From Streptomyces sp. NBC_01439 (lineage in GTDB: Bacteria; Actinomycetota; Actinomycetes; Streptomycetales; Streptomycetaceae), in the NCBI RefSeq assembly GCF_036227605.1, contig NZ_CP109487.1:1488001-1552000 (forward strand): 64,000 bases of DNA, in the 5' to 3' direction. Under the pieces are notes generated by a model, which worked only from the letters and a program-made list of their open reading frames with translations, did not search any database and was not told the origin of the DNA. This document shows, one piece after another, positions 16,244-24,416 of the stretch. Both the position numbers and the translations under genes were made by a program. Position 1 is the stretch's first letter. Each line of letters starts with the position of its first letter.

Positions 16244-17100
16244 TCGCCCGCCTGCACCGCCGGCAGCACGCCGCTACGGCCGCGCTGGGCAACGCGCTGG
16301 AGCGTCCAGTCAGCTTCACCCGCGAACTCAGCCCACGCATCGTGGCGTCCTGGGACCGGCTGGACCCGCGCTCCGGGTTCGCCGAGCGGGAGGCATGGAG
16401 CGAGTTCCAATGGGCCGCGCACCTCAGCCATGCACAACCGCGCTCCGAGGCGGGCGATTCGCCGCATTTCCTTCATTTCAGCGTCCGGTTGCACCGCATG
16501 GACCGGCCGCTCGCCCCGGCGCAGTGGTCGGAGATCGCCCACCGGCTCGCCCGCACCGCGGGCCTGGCGCCGCCTGCGGACGGCGAGCCGTGTCGGTGGA
16601 TTGCGCTCCAGTTCCGGCACGGGCGCCTGGATGTGATCGCCAGCCTGGTCCGCGAGGACCGCACCCTCGCCCGCACCCCGAGGCGGCTGGCCGAGGAACT
16701 CGCCCGACAGGCGCGGATCCTCGAATCCGAGTTCGACCTCATCCCCGCCCGGCCCCCGGCCGGACACCAGGACCAGGTGATCGCCGGCCCCCAGGTCGCA
16801 GCGGAAGCCACGCCCGCGCAGATCGCCGAGCAGATCCGCGCCCTCACCGACGAGATGAACGGCAGCCTCGCCCAGGCCCGGCGCCTGGCCGAACAAGCCG
16901 CCCACCAGCTGGCGACACGGCCCGAGGTGTACGCCCGGCGCGGCGCGCACCAGCTGGAGTGGGCAGCCGGGCGTCTGTACGGGCTGCTCCACGACCTCGA
17001 AGGCGCCGCCGAGACGCTGGCCGACCCGCCCGCGCTGCTGCGCAACGCCGTGGTCCGCTCCACCCGGCGCCCCGCCCGCGCGGCGCGGCGATCCCGCTGA
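16240..17100 (+). CDS. Relaxase-like (MobA/VirD2-type) protein lacking catalytic His motif
   Basis: 286 residues, GTG start in a GTGA overlap. Residues about 60-165 follow the late part of actinobacterial mobilisation relaxases: PHFLHFSVRLHRMDRPLAPA, WSEIAHRLARTAGL, PCRWIALQFRHGRLDVIASL and VREDRT. In active enzymes the equivalent of GRLDVIASL is HIHIVATL, whose two His bind the metal; here they are Arg and Asp. A nucleophilic Tyr region is not evident either. The C-terminus is helical (IAEQIRALTDEMNGSLAQAR). Active relaxases nick oriT; this one may only bind DNA or another relaxase. The similarity is from memory of the family, not a search. Confidence 0.6.
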   Translation: MIARLHRRQHAATAALGNALERPVSFTRELSPRIVASWDRLDPRSGFAEREAWSEFQWAAHLSHAQPRSEAGDSPHFLHFSVRLHRMDRPLAPAQWSEIAHRLARTAGLAPPADGEPCRWIALQFRHGRLDVIASLVREDRTLARTPRRLAEELARQARILESEFDLIPARPPAGHQDQVIAGPQVAAEATPAQIAEQIRALTDEMNGSLAQARRLAEQAAHQLATRPEVYARRGAHQLEWAAGRLYGLLHDLEGAAETLADPPALLRNAVVRSTRRPARAARRSR

Positions 17101-17230
17101 ACCACCCTCGAAGGGAGCCTGTTTGCCCCTGGCCGAACGCCACCTCGCCCTGCGGCGTGACCCGCACTCCGGTGAAGTCCTCGCCCGCGGCGGCGACGCC
17201 GTCGCCCGCAGCATCCTTGAGCGCACCGGC

Positions 17231-18153
17231 TTAGGCAGTGTCTGATGGCTCTTTGATGAGGTCGCGGAGCCAGATCACGATGGCTGCGGTGGCCAGGGTG
17301 CCGTGGAAGATGTAGTCGCGTTTGTCGTACCGAGTCGCGACGGCCCGGTGCTGTTTCAGCTTGCTGATGCAGCGTTCGACGGTGTTGCGCTGGCGGTACT
17401 GCTCACGGTCGAAGGCCGGTGGGCGGCCGCCGGCCCGACCAAGGCGGCGGCGGTTCGCACGCTGGTCGTCCGGCTGGGCGATCGTTGCTTTAATCCCGCG
17501 TTTGCGCAGGTAGACGCGGTTGGCGCGGCTTGAGTAGGCCTTGTCGCCGCGGGCCCGGTCCGGCCGGGTCCGCGGACGTCCTGGCCCGGTGCGGGCCACG
17601 TTCAGGGCCTGCATGAGCGGGATGAACATCGGGCTGTCCCCACGCTGACCGGGCGAGGTCAGCCAGGCCAGGGGCCGGCAGCGGTCATCCGCCAGCAGGT
17701 GGACCTTGCTGGTCAGCCCGCCCCGGGAGCGTCCCAGGGCCTCACGGCCATCTCCGTCCACACGCGCGCCACCCCCTTTTCAGGATGGTCGGCCGGAGGA
17801 GCGTGCCGGGCTCCGGCCGCGTGCTGGTGGGCCCGGCAGGTGGTGGAGTCGGCGTTAACTGCCCACGAGCCGTCCGCGTCCTGGGCGGTGGAGTCGGCGC
17901 CGGCCTGCAGAGCGCGCAGGATCTTCGACCAGGTGCCGTCGGCCGACCACCGGCGGTGGCGTTCGTAGACCGTCTGCCAGGTTCCGTAGCGTTCAGGCAG
18001 GTCACGCCAGGGAATCCCTGTCCGCGTCCGGTAGAACACACCGTTGACCACGGTACGGTGATCAGCCCACCGCCCACCCGGATTCCCGGTCTCCGGCAGC
18101 AGCGGAGCTATGCGCTCCCACTGAGCATTCGTCAGTTCATGCCGACGCACCAT
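17231..18153 (-). CDS. IS5-type DDE transposase, made by -1 frameshifting
   Basis: The first frame (18153 to 17713) starts VRRHELTNAQWERIAPLLPE and has ADGTWSKILRALQ and NADSTTCRAHQHAAG with the first Asp. The second frame (stop at 17231-17233) has GREALGRSRGGLTSKVHLL, ARGDKAYSSRANR (second Asp) and RNTVERCISKLKQHRAVATR (Glu). A slippery AAAAGGGGG lies at 17772-17780 in the overlap; a -1 slip there joins EK to GGGARVDGDGREALG, the expected family sequence. The stop codon TAA is completed by the duplicated target bases. The enzyme cuts and pastes the element. Confidence 0.88.
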
Positions 18154-18217
18154 GCCAGACCCCTGCCCAGAACAGTGATAGATCCACCATCCCAGGCAAG
18201 AGCCATCAGACACTGCC
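17234..18217. mobile_element. IS5-family (IS427-type) insertion sequence, 984 bp
   Basis: Both ends carry the same perfect 20-bp inverted repeat beginning GGCAGTGTCTGATGG. A TA dinucleotide is duplicated at 17232-17233 and 18218-18219, the target preference of the IS427 subgroup. One transposase in two frames fills the element. The sharp ends and intact transposase suggest a recent arrival. Confidence 0.9.
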
Positions 18218-18853
18218 TAGTCCCCGTCATCCGCTACCACGACCGCTACCACCGGCTGCCGAAGAACCTCGACCGGGCCGAGGAGGAACGCCTGGCCACG
18301 CGCGCCGTGGCCCGCCTGCAGGCAGTCGGCTACCACGTCGAGGCGGACACCGCTTATGTCACCGAACACCGTGAGCCGTACTACCTGCCCCTCGGCGCCC
18401 AGGTCGCGCACCTCGCCGCCCGTATCCGCGAAGCCGAGTCCACCGGCGACGTCGCGGCCGTTCTGACCGAGCTGACCGCCGACCACGACGGCATCCTGCC
18501 GGCCCTGGCCGAAGTCCTCTCCGCCGCCGCCGACTTCTACGAGCATCTCGGCGATCCGGCCGACGCCTACACCGCGAAGCGGCTGCGCTACCTGTCAGGG
18601 GAGCGGCTCGCCGTCATCGACGCCGACCTGCGTACCACGCGCAACGACCTCGCCGACCGGCACACCACGCACCCCCACCGCAGCACCTGCCCCGGCGAGG
18701 TCGGCCCCGGTGAGACCGAGGCGTCAACCGTCTGTCCCTGCCCCGTCCCGGTCACCACCCCGTTGCCCTCCGCACCGGCCGCGCTGCCGCCCGTCCCCGT
18801 CGGCCGGCACCGCTGACCTACCCCACCCCGTCCCGTCCCGCCTTGAGGAATCC

Positions 18854-19603
18854 ATGCCCGCCCACCGCCACGAGGAACTCGGTGCCTTCGCCGCGATCCT
18901 CACCCAGCTCCTGCCCGGTGCCTGGACCCACCAGCTCCGCCGGCACACCGCCTACGACGACCAGTTCTTCCTCACGTCCGATGTGTGGGACATGAACCAG
19001 GTCGCCGAAGCCATCGCCGCCACCACCCTCATGCACGACGCCATCCTGACCCGCGACGACGGCCTGCGCCTGTTCCTCATGGACCACCCCCGCCACGAGG
19101 ACACCTTCCTCATCGCCGCCATGGCCCCCGCGGACACGGCCGCCGAAGCCTTCCGCGGCGTACCCGAGCCGGACGGCATCGCGATATCCGACGACCCCGA
19201 GCAGGCTGCCGACGCCATCACCACCCGCCTCCTGCCCCGCCACGAAGCCGCCCTCGCCCACGTCCGCGACAACGCCGCCCGCCTCACAGCCAACGCGCCC
19301 GGGCCGCACACCGTCGAGATGACCTGGACTGAGGACGGCTCCCTCACCGCCGCGGCCACCAGCGACGAGGCCGCCCGGATCCTGGCCGCCAACGGGTTCG
19401 TCCGCGACTCCGACCGGCAGGCGTACGTCCTCTCCAGTGACGACACCGCCGTCCAGGCCCGCCACGTACGCACCGCCGGCAGCCAACTCGCCGCCCTCGG
19501 CATCGGCGTCGCCCTGCGCCACCCCGCAGCCCACCCCGCCATCGACACCACCCCAGTTCCGGTGCCACGCCAGCACGCGGCGGGCAAGGCCCGGTCCCGG
19601 TGA
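18854..19603 (+). CDS. Unrecognised protein, first of a tandem paralogue pair
   Basis: 249 residues, ATG start after TGAGGAA. It reads LGAFAAILTQLLPGAWTHQL, YDDQFFLTSDVWDMNQVAEA, DAILTRDDGLRLFLMDHPRH, FRGVPEPDGIAISDDPEQAA and ITTRLLPRHEAALAHVRDNA, then a second alpha/beta part. The downstream gene at 19721 has the same layout (LPGAWTT, YADQ, AVLTRPDGARLLLF, AFHGVAEPGGISV, RRLLPRYEAALRQVR). The fold is unknown to me; it lacks signal peptide, membrane helix and catalytic motif. The pair is probably a tandem duplication within the element. Confidence 0.7.
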   Translation: MPAHRHEELGAFAAILTQLLPGAWTHQLRRHTAYDDQFFLTSDVWDMNQVAEAIAATTLMHDAILTRDDGLRLFLMDHPRHEDTFLIAAMAPADTAAEAFRGVPEPDGIAISDDPEQAADAITTRLLPRHEAALAHVRDNAARLTANAPGPHTVEMTWTEDGSLTAAATSDEAARILAANGFVRDSDRQAYVLSSDDTAVQARHVRTAGSQLAALGIGVALRHPAAHPAIDTTPVPVPRQHAAGKARSR

Positions 19604-19720
19604 GGAAGAAGCCCGATGGCTCGCCGGACCCCGCACGAACCTGATCGCGGCGGTGGGTTCCCCTCGGACCCGCTGATGCCCTGGCACCCGCCACATCCTT
19701 CCCTCCCGCCCGAGGAGCCC

Positions 19721-20474
19721 ATGCCCCCCCGCACGCCCCGACCTGGCCGCCTACGCCGGCGCCCTCGCCACCCGGCTGCCCGGCGCCTGGACCACCGCCT
19801 ACAGCCGCAACGCCGCCTACGCCGACCAGCTCTCCACCACCGCGGCAGTCTGGGACGCCGGCGCCGTCGGATACGCCGCGTCCAACTTCGTCCTTGGCCA
19901 CCAGGCCGTGCTCACACGCCCCGACGGCGCACGCCTGCTGCTCTTCGACCGGCCCCTGCGCCCCCGGCAGTTCATGGTCGCCGCCCTGGAGCCGGACGCC
20001 CATCACGAGGCCTTCCACGGCGTGGCCGAACCAGGCGGCATCAGCGTCCCCGTCGACCCCGCCCGCGCAGCCGTCCAGGTCGCCCGCCGTCTGCTGCCCC
20101 GCTACGAGGCCGCCCTGCGCCAGGTCCGGCACAACACCGCGCACCCTCCGCCGCGGCGGTCGGCACCACCTGTGATCACCGGGATGGTGAGCATCGCCTG
20201 GTATCCCGACGGCGTGGTCGGCGCCGTCACCGGCGTCCGCGACGCCACCTCCGCCCTGTACGGCGCCGGGTTCCAATTCCACCCCTACCAGCGGATGTTT
20301 CTGCTGCCCGCCTCCCTGGGTGACCGCGAGCAGATCGCCCGCATCGACATGGCCGCCCAGCACCTGGCCCGGATCGGCGTCGGTGTCACGGTGCGCCCCG
20401 CCCCGGCCGCCACTCCCGCGACGCCCGCCCCCCGCCCGCCCCTGCCGACCGCCGTGTCCGCGCCAGGCCGCTGA
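19721..20474 (+). pseudogene. Paralogue of the 18854 gene with a one-base insertion near its start
   Basis: ATG 19721 follows GAGGAG, but the ATG frame gives Arg/Pro-rich nonsense. Deleting one C from the run of seven C at 19724-19730 gives PPARPDLAAYAGALATRLPG, then AYSRNAAYADQLSTTAAVWD and the rest of a protein like that at 18854, open to TGA 20472-20474. As read, the ATG frame does not connect to it. A C7 run is a typical slip or miscall site, so this may be a real null allele, a phase-variable switch or a sequence error. Translation from CTG inside the frame is another possibility. Confidence 0.65.
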
Positions 20475-20509
20475 CCCCAACCCCGCCCCGTCTTGAAGGA
20501 GTCCCCGCC

Positions 20510-20905
20510 TTGGGCAATCTCGCCGATGAATCCGGCACCGACGTCGAGATCTACCGCCGGGCCCTCACCCCCGACGCCATCCACATCGTCAGCCGCACCG
20601 ACGCCCCCAAAGAACTCCTGGCCCTCCTCGACAGCGCCGGTCTCGAGCGTAAGACCGAGGCCATCTACACCTGGCACGAAACCCCCCAAGGTCTGAGCGA
20701 GGCCGCACAGAAGCAGTTGGTCACCCGCGCCGTACTCCCGCTGCTGATCGCCGACTACAAGGTCAACATCGACCCCGACGTCTACGACGTGACCGCCTGG
20801 GCGCAGAACCTCCGCGAGCACCGCGCCGCCCAGGCCCAGTCCGCAGGAGCGCCGGCCCTTCCGCCCCCGGGGCCGGCCGGCCCCCACCCCGGCCGTACCC
20901 GCTGA
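20510..20905 (+). CDS. Alpha/beta family A protein with TTG start
   Basis: 131 residues, TTG 20510 after AAGGAGT. It reads GTDVEIYRRALTPDAIHIVS, KELLALLDSAGLERKTEAIY and TWHETPQGLSEAAQKQLVTR, then AVLPLLIADYKVNIDPDVYD. This follows the family A order (helix, G-L turn, strand with Tyr and trailing PQGL, helix, Y-x-V-x-x-D). A Pro/Gly-rich tail ends it. Function unknown. Confidence 0.68.
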   Translation: MGNLADESGTDVEIYRRALTPDAIHIVSRTDAPKELLALLDSAGLERKTEAIYTWHETPQGLSEAAQKQLVTRAVLPLLIADYKVNIDPDVYDVTAWAQNLREHRAAQAQSAGAPALPPPGPAGPHPGRTR

Positions 20906-20923
20906 CCGCAGTTCTCAGCCAAG

Positions 20924-20957
20924 TGCCCGGTCCGGCCCGGCCGGGCTGGACCGGGCA
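20924..20957 (+). other. Intercistronic stem-loop
   Basis: TGCCCGGTCC pairs perfectly with GGACCGGGCA, and the inner GGCCC/GGGCT part can extend the stem. There is no U-run. It lies between the genes at 20510 and 20982 and could end or slow transcription, or protect the mRNA end. Confidence 0.5.
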
Positions 20958-20981
20958 ACCTCACCCACCGGAGCATCCACG

Positions 20982-21164
20982 ATCCCCAAGCCCGCGCGGC
21001 TTCCTGCGCCGATCACGGCAGACCGCCGTCCGCGCCTGGCCGTTTTCCTGATGCGCCGCTACCTGCGCGCCGTGACCGCCACCGGCGCCGGCCGCCACCA
21101 CGTACGCGCCACCGGACCCCTCGGCGCGCTGGATGAATCCCGCCGCCGATCCCCTCGCCCCTGA
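20982..21164 (+). CDS. Small basic protein, apparent ATC start
   Basis: A 60-residue frame between two certain genes. GGAG at 20970-20973 is eight nt before ATC 20982. It encodes PKPARLPAPITADRRPRLAV, then FLMRRYLRAVTATGAGRHHV and GPLGALDESRRRSPRP. The only ATG (21051) would leave a fragment. The product is strongly basic (many Arg) with one short hydrophobic patch, so it may bind nucleic acid or the membrane. Codon use is typical, but so short a frame could be chance. Confidence 0.4.
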   Translation: MPKPARLPAPITADRRPRLAVFLMRRYLRAVTATGAGRHHVRATGPLGALDESRRRSPRP

Positions 21165-21182
21165 CAACAAACCGGGAGGACC

Positions 21183-21560
21183 ATGACCGACCCGACCCCC
21201 GATCCCGTACTGCTGGCACGGCACATCGCCCAGCAGATCAGCCGACTCACTGACCACCTTGCCGTCGCGCCGCCTCGGCAGGCCGCCCAGATCCTCGGGC
21301 ACGTCCTGGCACCCGACGGTGTCCTCGACGGGATGACCTGCCTGGTCGCCGCCGGATCCCGCTTCGCCAAGGACCGCGCCACCTCCGGAGCTCTGCCGCC
21401 GGAGGTGTGGCTCGCCCTCGGCCGCGCCTCGAACGATCTCGACGCCATATGCGGTGACCTCGCCGAACACACCGAAGACATCCACCGACTCACCCAGACC
21501 CCGGCAACCGCCACAGCCCGGCCGGTCGCATCCGCCCTCGTCGCACGGAGGCACCGATGA
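21183..21560 (+). CDS. Helical family B protein
   Basis: 125 residues, ATG after GGGAGGACC, a textbook start. All-helical: LLARHIAQQISRLTDHLAVA, RQAAQILGHVLAPDGVLDGM, TCLVAAGSRFAKDRATSGAL, EVWLALGRASNDLDAICGDL. It belongs with the proteins at 11163 and 27991 (the latter shares the LPTEVWERLRDA pattern). Its stop overlaps the next start (ATGA), placing it in one operon with the DUF317 genes. Function unknown. Confidence 0.72.
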   Translation: MTDPTPDPVLLARHIAQQISRLTDHLAVAPPRQAAQILGHVLAPDGVLDGMTCLVAAGSRFAKDRATSGALPPEVWLALGRASNDLDAICGDLAEHTEDIHRLTQTPATATARPVASALVARRHR

Positions 21561-22369
21561 AGAAGCAGCAGTGGACCGGCTGGGGCCCGTCCGCCGACCA
21601 GCCGGAACAGCACTACCTGATCGAACCCCGCCACCTCGGCGGCGGTGGCGACCCCCGCTACATCGCCGAGTACCTGCGCGCCTCCGGCTGGAGCGACCAC
21701 ACCCGCGGAGGCGGGCCGTACGTCTTCGACAGCCCCGACCGCACCGTGCGCATCGGCTACGACCCCACCACGATGCCCGGCGGCTGGACCGTCTCCGGGC
21801 AAGCGGTCGGCGAACACCAGGCGGCCTGGCACGCCACGTTCACCATGGCCGTCCCCGTCGAGATCGTCGCCGGCCTGACCGACAGCCTGACCAAACCGCG
21901 CTCCGCGCACGCCCCCAACGTGTGGGCCCCGCTCGAGGAGCACGGCTGGGAGACCGAACGCGGACAGCACTTCACCGCCGTCTCCCCGGACCGCAACGCC
22001 TGGGTGCAGTACCACCAAAACGAAGCCGGCCAGGCCCACTGGTGGGCCGGCGCCCGCACCGAACACGGACGCGCATGGGACGCGGTCTTCACCTCCACCA
22101 CCCCGCTCCACCTCGTCCAGGGCTTCTCAGCAGCGCTCGCCGACCCGACCCCGGTGATGCGACCGCGCGGACACGTCCCCGCCACCAAGTGGATCAAGAC
22201 CACGTCCGTGTCGGTCCGGCCCTCCGAGCTCGGTGCGTGGCAGCAGGCCCGGATCACCGCGGCCCGCGCCGCGGCCTGGGCCCGCAACTCCTGGGCCGCC
22301 GCCCGCCCCCGCAAGCACACCCCCACCACCAGCCCGTACGCGGCAGCAGGTTCTCGTGGCCGCCGATAA
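21557..22369 (+). CDS. DUF317 protein, two domains
   Basis: 270 residues, ATG overlapping the preceding stop. The first DUF317 domain has IEPRHLGGGGDPRYIAEYLR, ASGWSDHTRGGGPYVFDSPD and ATFTMAVPVEIVAGLTDSLT. The second has LEEHGWETERGQHFTAVSPD, AHWWAGARTEHGRAWDAVFT and STTPLHLVQGFSAALADP. These are the marks of DUF317: 'GDPR', 'GW', 'SPD', 'W-x-A-x-F' and 'P-x-E-I-V-x-GLTD'. DUF317 proteins are common in Streptomyces plasmids and chromosomes, and their function is unknown. It is the first of three neighbouring DUF317 genes. Helical C-terminus with Ala/Arg. Confidence 0.85.
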   Translation: MKKQQWTGWGPSADQPEQHYLIEPRHLGGGGDPRYIAEYLRASGWSDHTRGGGPYVFDSPDRTVRIGYDPTTMPGGWTVSGQAVGEHQAAWHATFTMAVPVEIVAGLTDSLTKPRSAHAPNVWAPLEEHGWETERGQHFTAVSPDRNAWVQYHQNEAGQAHWWAGARTEHGRAWDAVFTSTTPLHLVQGFSAALADPTPVMRPRGHVPATKWIKTTSVSVRPSELGAWQQARITAARAAAWARNSWAAARPRKHTPTTSPYAAAGSRGRR

Positions 22370-22396
22370 CCAGGGAAGGGAGATGAAGCCCTCTTC

Positions 22397-23221
22397 GTGA
22401 GCATCAATGAGCGGCACCTGGCCGCTTTCGCCGCCGACCACAACCTATTCGGCTCACCCGTCAGCCCCCGCTACCTCGCCGGCCGCGGGGACCCCCGGCA
22501 CGTCACCCACGCCCTGTGGGCCGCCGGATGGACCACCGCCTCCGACCCCCTCCACCCGGCCATCCGCATGACCAGCCCCGACCATTCGCTGCGTCTCGAC
22601 ATCAACTTCGCCCAGCGCCGCTCCGGCTGGAGGGTCAGTCCCGAATTCGGGCACAGCCACTGGTCCGCCTCCTTCAGCACCGACACGCCGGTGGAGGTCG
22701 TCGCAGGCCTGACCGACGCCCTGATCCAACCCGAACCCGACACTGCTGTTTCCCCGGTCTCCGACATCCTCACCGCCCGCGGCTGGCAGCACACCACCGA
22801 CGAGGCCGGAACACAGACCCTGCTCTCCCCGGACGGCACCGTTCAGGCGGAGCTGCGCGTATCCCCCTCGATCGGGGTGATCGGCTGGCAGTTCACCGCC
22901 GCCTACCGCCACGCCGAGTACGGGCCCGAGGGGCTGGTGTGGCGGGCCGACTTCCACGAGAACACCCCGCCCCACCTGCTCACCGCGGTGACCGCCGCGG
23001 TGAGCCGCCCCGAACCCGTGCTGCGCGCCCGGTTCGACCACGTCTCCAGCCCCCACGTGAGCGTCGACGCGGAGTTCGCCATCGGCGACGCGATGGTCGC
23101 CGCTCATAAGCAGCGCCTAGCCCTGGCCCGGCGCCACCGTCCCCGCCCGCCGAAGCCCAACCCGGGCGTGGCCGGCCCCGCGCCCGCCGCCCGTACCGCC
23201 GCGGCCGGCCCCGCACGATAG
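22397..23221 (+). CDS. DUF317 protein, two domains
   Basis: 274 residues from GTG 22397 (AAGGGAG upstream at a rather long distance). Domain one: SPRYLAGRGDPRHVTHALWA, AGWTTASDPLHPAIRMTSPD, WSASFSTDTPVEVVAGLTDA. Domain two: DILTARGWQHTTDEAGTQTL, LSPDGTVQAELRVSPS, WRADFHENTPPHLLTAVTAA. This is a very typical DUF317 protein and a close paralogue of the gene before it. The basic, Pro-rich end may bind nucleic acid. No molecular function is known for the family. Confidence 0.87.
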   Translation: MSINERHLAAFAADHNLFGSPVSPRYLAGRGDPRHVTHALWAAGWTTASDPLHPAIRMTSPDHSLRLDINFAQRRSGWRVSPEFGHSHWSASFSTDTPVEVVAGLTDALIQPEPDTAVSPVSDILTARGWQHTTDEAGTQTLLSPDGTVQAELRVSPSIGVIGWQFTAAYRHAEYGPEGLVWRADFHENTPPHLLTAVTAAVSRPEPVLRARFDHVSSPHVSVDAEFAIGDAMVAAHKQRLALARRHRPRPPKPNPGVAGPAPAARTAAAGPAR

Positions 23222-23256
23222 TCCCCGCCCTCCCGTTCCAAGGAAGCCCTCACCTC

Positions 23257-23589
23257 GTGTCCCTGTCCGCTGACGAAGACCACCAGCGTGCCCTCGTCCG
23301 GCTCAACCGGTACATCACGGAGGCCGCGGAGATCCTCGCCTCCTGGGACGCCTACTCCGACGAGCACTCCGACGCCGAGGGGTGGCCCCACGACCCCGAC
23401 GCCTACGGATACCGGCAGCGCCGCCGCGATGCCGACACCTGGGAGGCGTTCGCAAAGATCAGGTTCGTCGCCCTCACCCACCTCCTGCCGCTCGCGGAGC
23501 GGCAGCTGCCGAACATCCCGCCGCGCCGTGTCCGTCCGCCTTGGTCCTGGCAGCTCAAGACGCTGCGGACCTCGCTCGACGAGCTCTAG
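23257..23589 (+). CDS. Small unrecognised protein between DUF317 genes
   Basis: 110 residues, GTG start with AAGGAAG upstream. Helical start HQRALVRLNRYITEAAEILA, an acidic middle SDEHSDAEGWPHDPDAYGYR, then RQRRRDADTWEAFAKIRFVA and LTHLLPLAERQLPNIPPRRV. It may be a divergent member of the helical family (compare ITEAAEILA and LTHLLPLAE), but the match is weak. Function unknown. Confidence 0.65.
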   Translation: MSLSADEDHQRALVRLNRYITEAAEILASWDAYSDEHSDAEGWPHDPDAYGYRQRRRDADTWEAFAKIRFVALTHLLPLAERQLPNIPPRRVRPPWSWQLKTLRTSLDEL

Positions 23590-23669
23590 CAGCCCCGCCG
23601 CCACACCAGTCCGCCCACGGCAACCGTCATCTCCGCCGCGAGGACGAAGCCCGCATCCAGGAGAACACC

Positions 23670-24396
23670 CTGACCGATCCCACTGCCCCGCTCGTCGAGC
23701 AGGCCCTCCTCCTTCCCCGCTACCTCGCCGGACCCGGCGACCCGGCCTGGGCCACCGCCGCCCTGCACCACGCCGCCGGATGGAGCCACTCGCACGACTC
23801 GCTCGTGCCACGTACGCAACTCACCAGTCCCGACCGGCTGGCGGTACTGCACCTGGTGCCCGACCCGGACCAGCCCTGGTGGGTCGTGCGCCGCCACCGC
23901 ACCGACGCGAACCCTGCGTGGTCGGTGAAGTTCGGCGCCCGCACCCGCAGCCGCCCCCGCAGCAGGCAGCCCGTATGAGCCGCTTCTGGCCGCTGGATGG
24001 CAGCCGAGGGGCGACCACGACGGCCTGACCTCGCCCGACGGCATCGCCCACGTCGAGCATTTCACCGACACCGGCTTCAACAGCTACTTCATCGACGTTG
24101 CCGTAAGCGGCAACCCCGAAGGCCAGGTCTGGAAGGCCTTCCTCAGCGGCAGCACCCCGCCCCACCTGGTCACCGCGGTCACCCGCGCGCTGGCCGACCC
24201 CGCCCCCATCGCCCGCGACCCGAACCACCTGCCCGGCCTCGGCCACCACCTGCACACCACCACCGTGCAAGTACCGGCCGCCGACGTGGCGTTCGCCCTC
24301 GAACGGCGGATCGAGTCCCTCACCACCCGCCGGCCGAACGCCACGCCCTCCACCGCTCCGCCGGCGGCCCCGCCATCGCCCCGCCGTACCCGCTGA
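23670..24396 (+). pseudogene. Third DUF317 gene, frameshifted between its two domains
   Basis: CTG 23670 lies five nt after CAGGAG (23659-23664). The first domain reads LPRYLAGPGDPAWATAALHH, AAGWSHSHDSLVPRTQLTSP and WVVRRHRTDANPAWSVKFGA, then runs to a stop at 23976-23978. In the next frame APAAAPAAGSPYEPLLAAGW leads into the second domain: TSPDGIAHVEHFTDTGFNSY, GSTPPHLVTAVTRALADP, ending at TGA 24394-24396. One extra C in the CCC at about 23938-23940 accounts for the shift. The first half may still be made. Two intact paralogues lie just upstream. Confidence 0.75.
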
Positions 24397-24416
24397 CCCC
24401 CTCTGGAACCGCCCCC

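Larger units (their letters stand above)
17123..18816 (+). pseudogene. Family A plus B protein gene, cut by an IS5-type element
   Basis: The gene begins at TTG 17123 after AAGGGAG and runs to 17233; it continues at 18220-18816 after the IS. Removing the element and one TA copy restores the frame exactly (ERTG-L-VPVIRYHDRYHRL), giving a 235-residue protein. The first part is the alpha/beta module (YHRLPKNLDRAEEERLATRA, VGYHVEADTAYVTEHREPYY). The second is the helical module (IREAESTGDVAAVLTELTAD, ILPALAEVLSAAADFYEHLG). A Pro-rich tail follows. It shows that families A and B are two halves of one ancestral protein. The insertion surely destroys the product. Confidence 0.8.
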
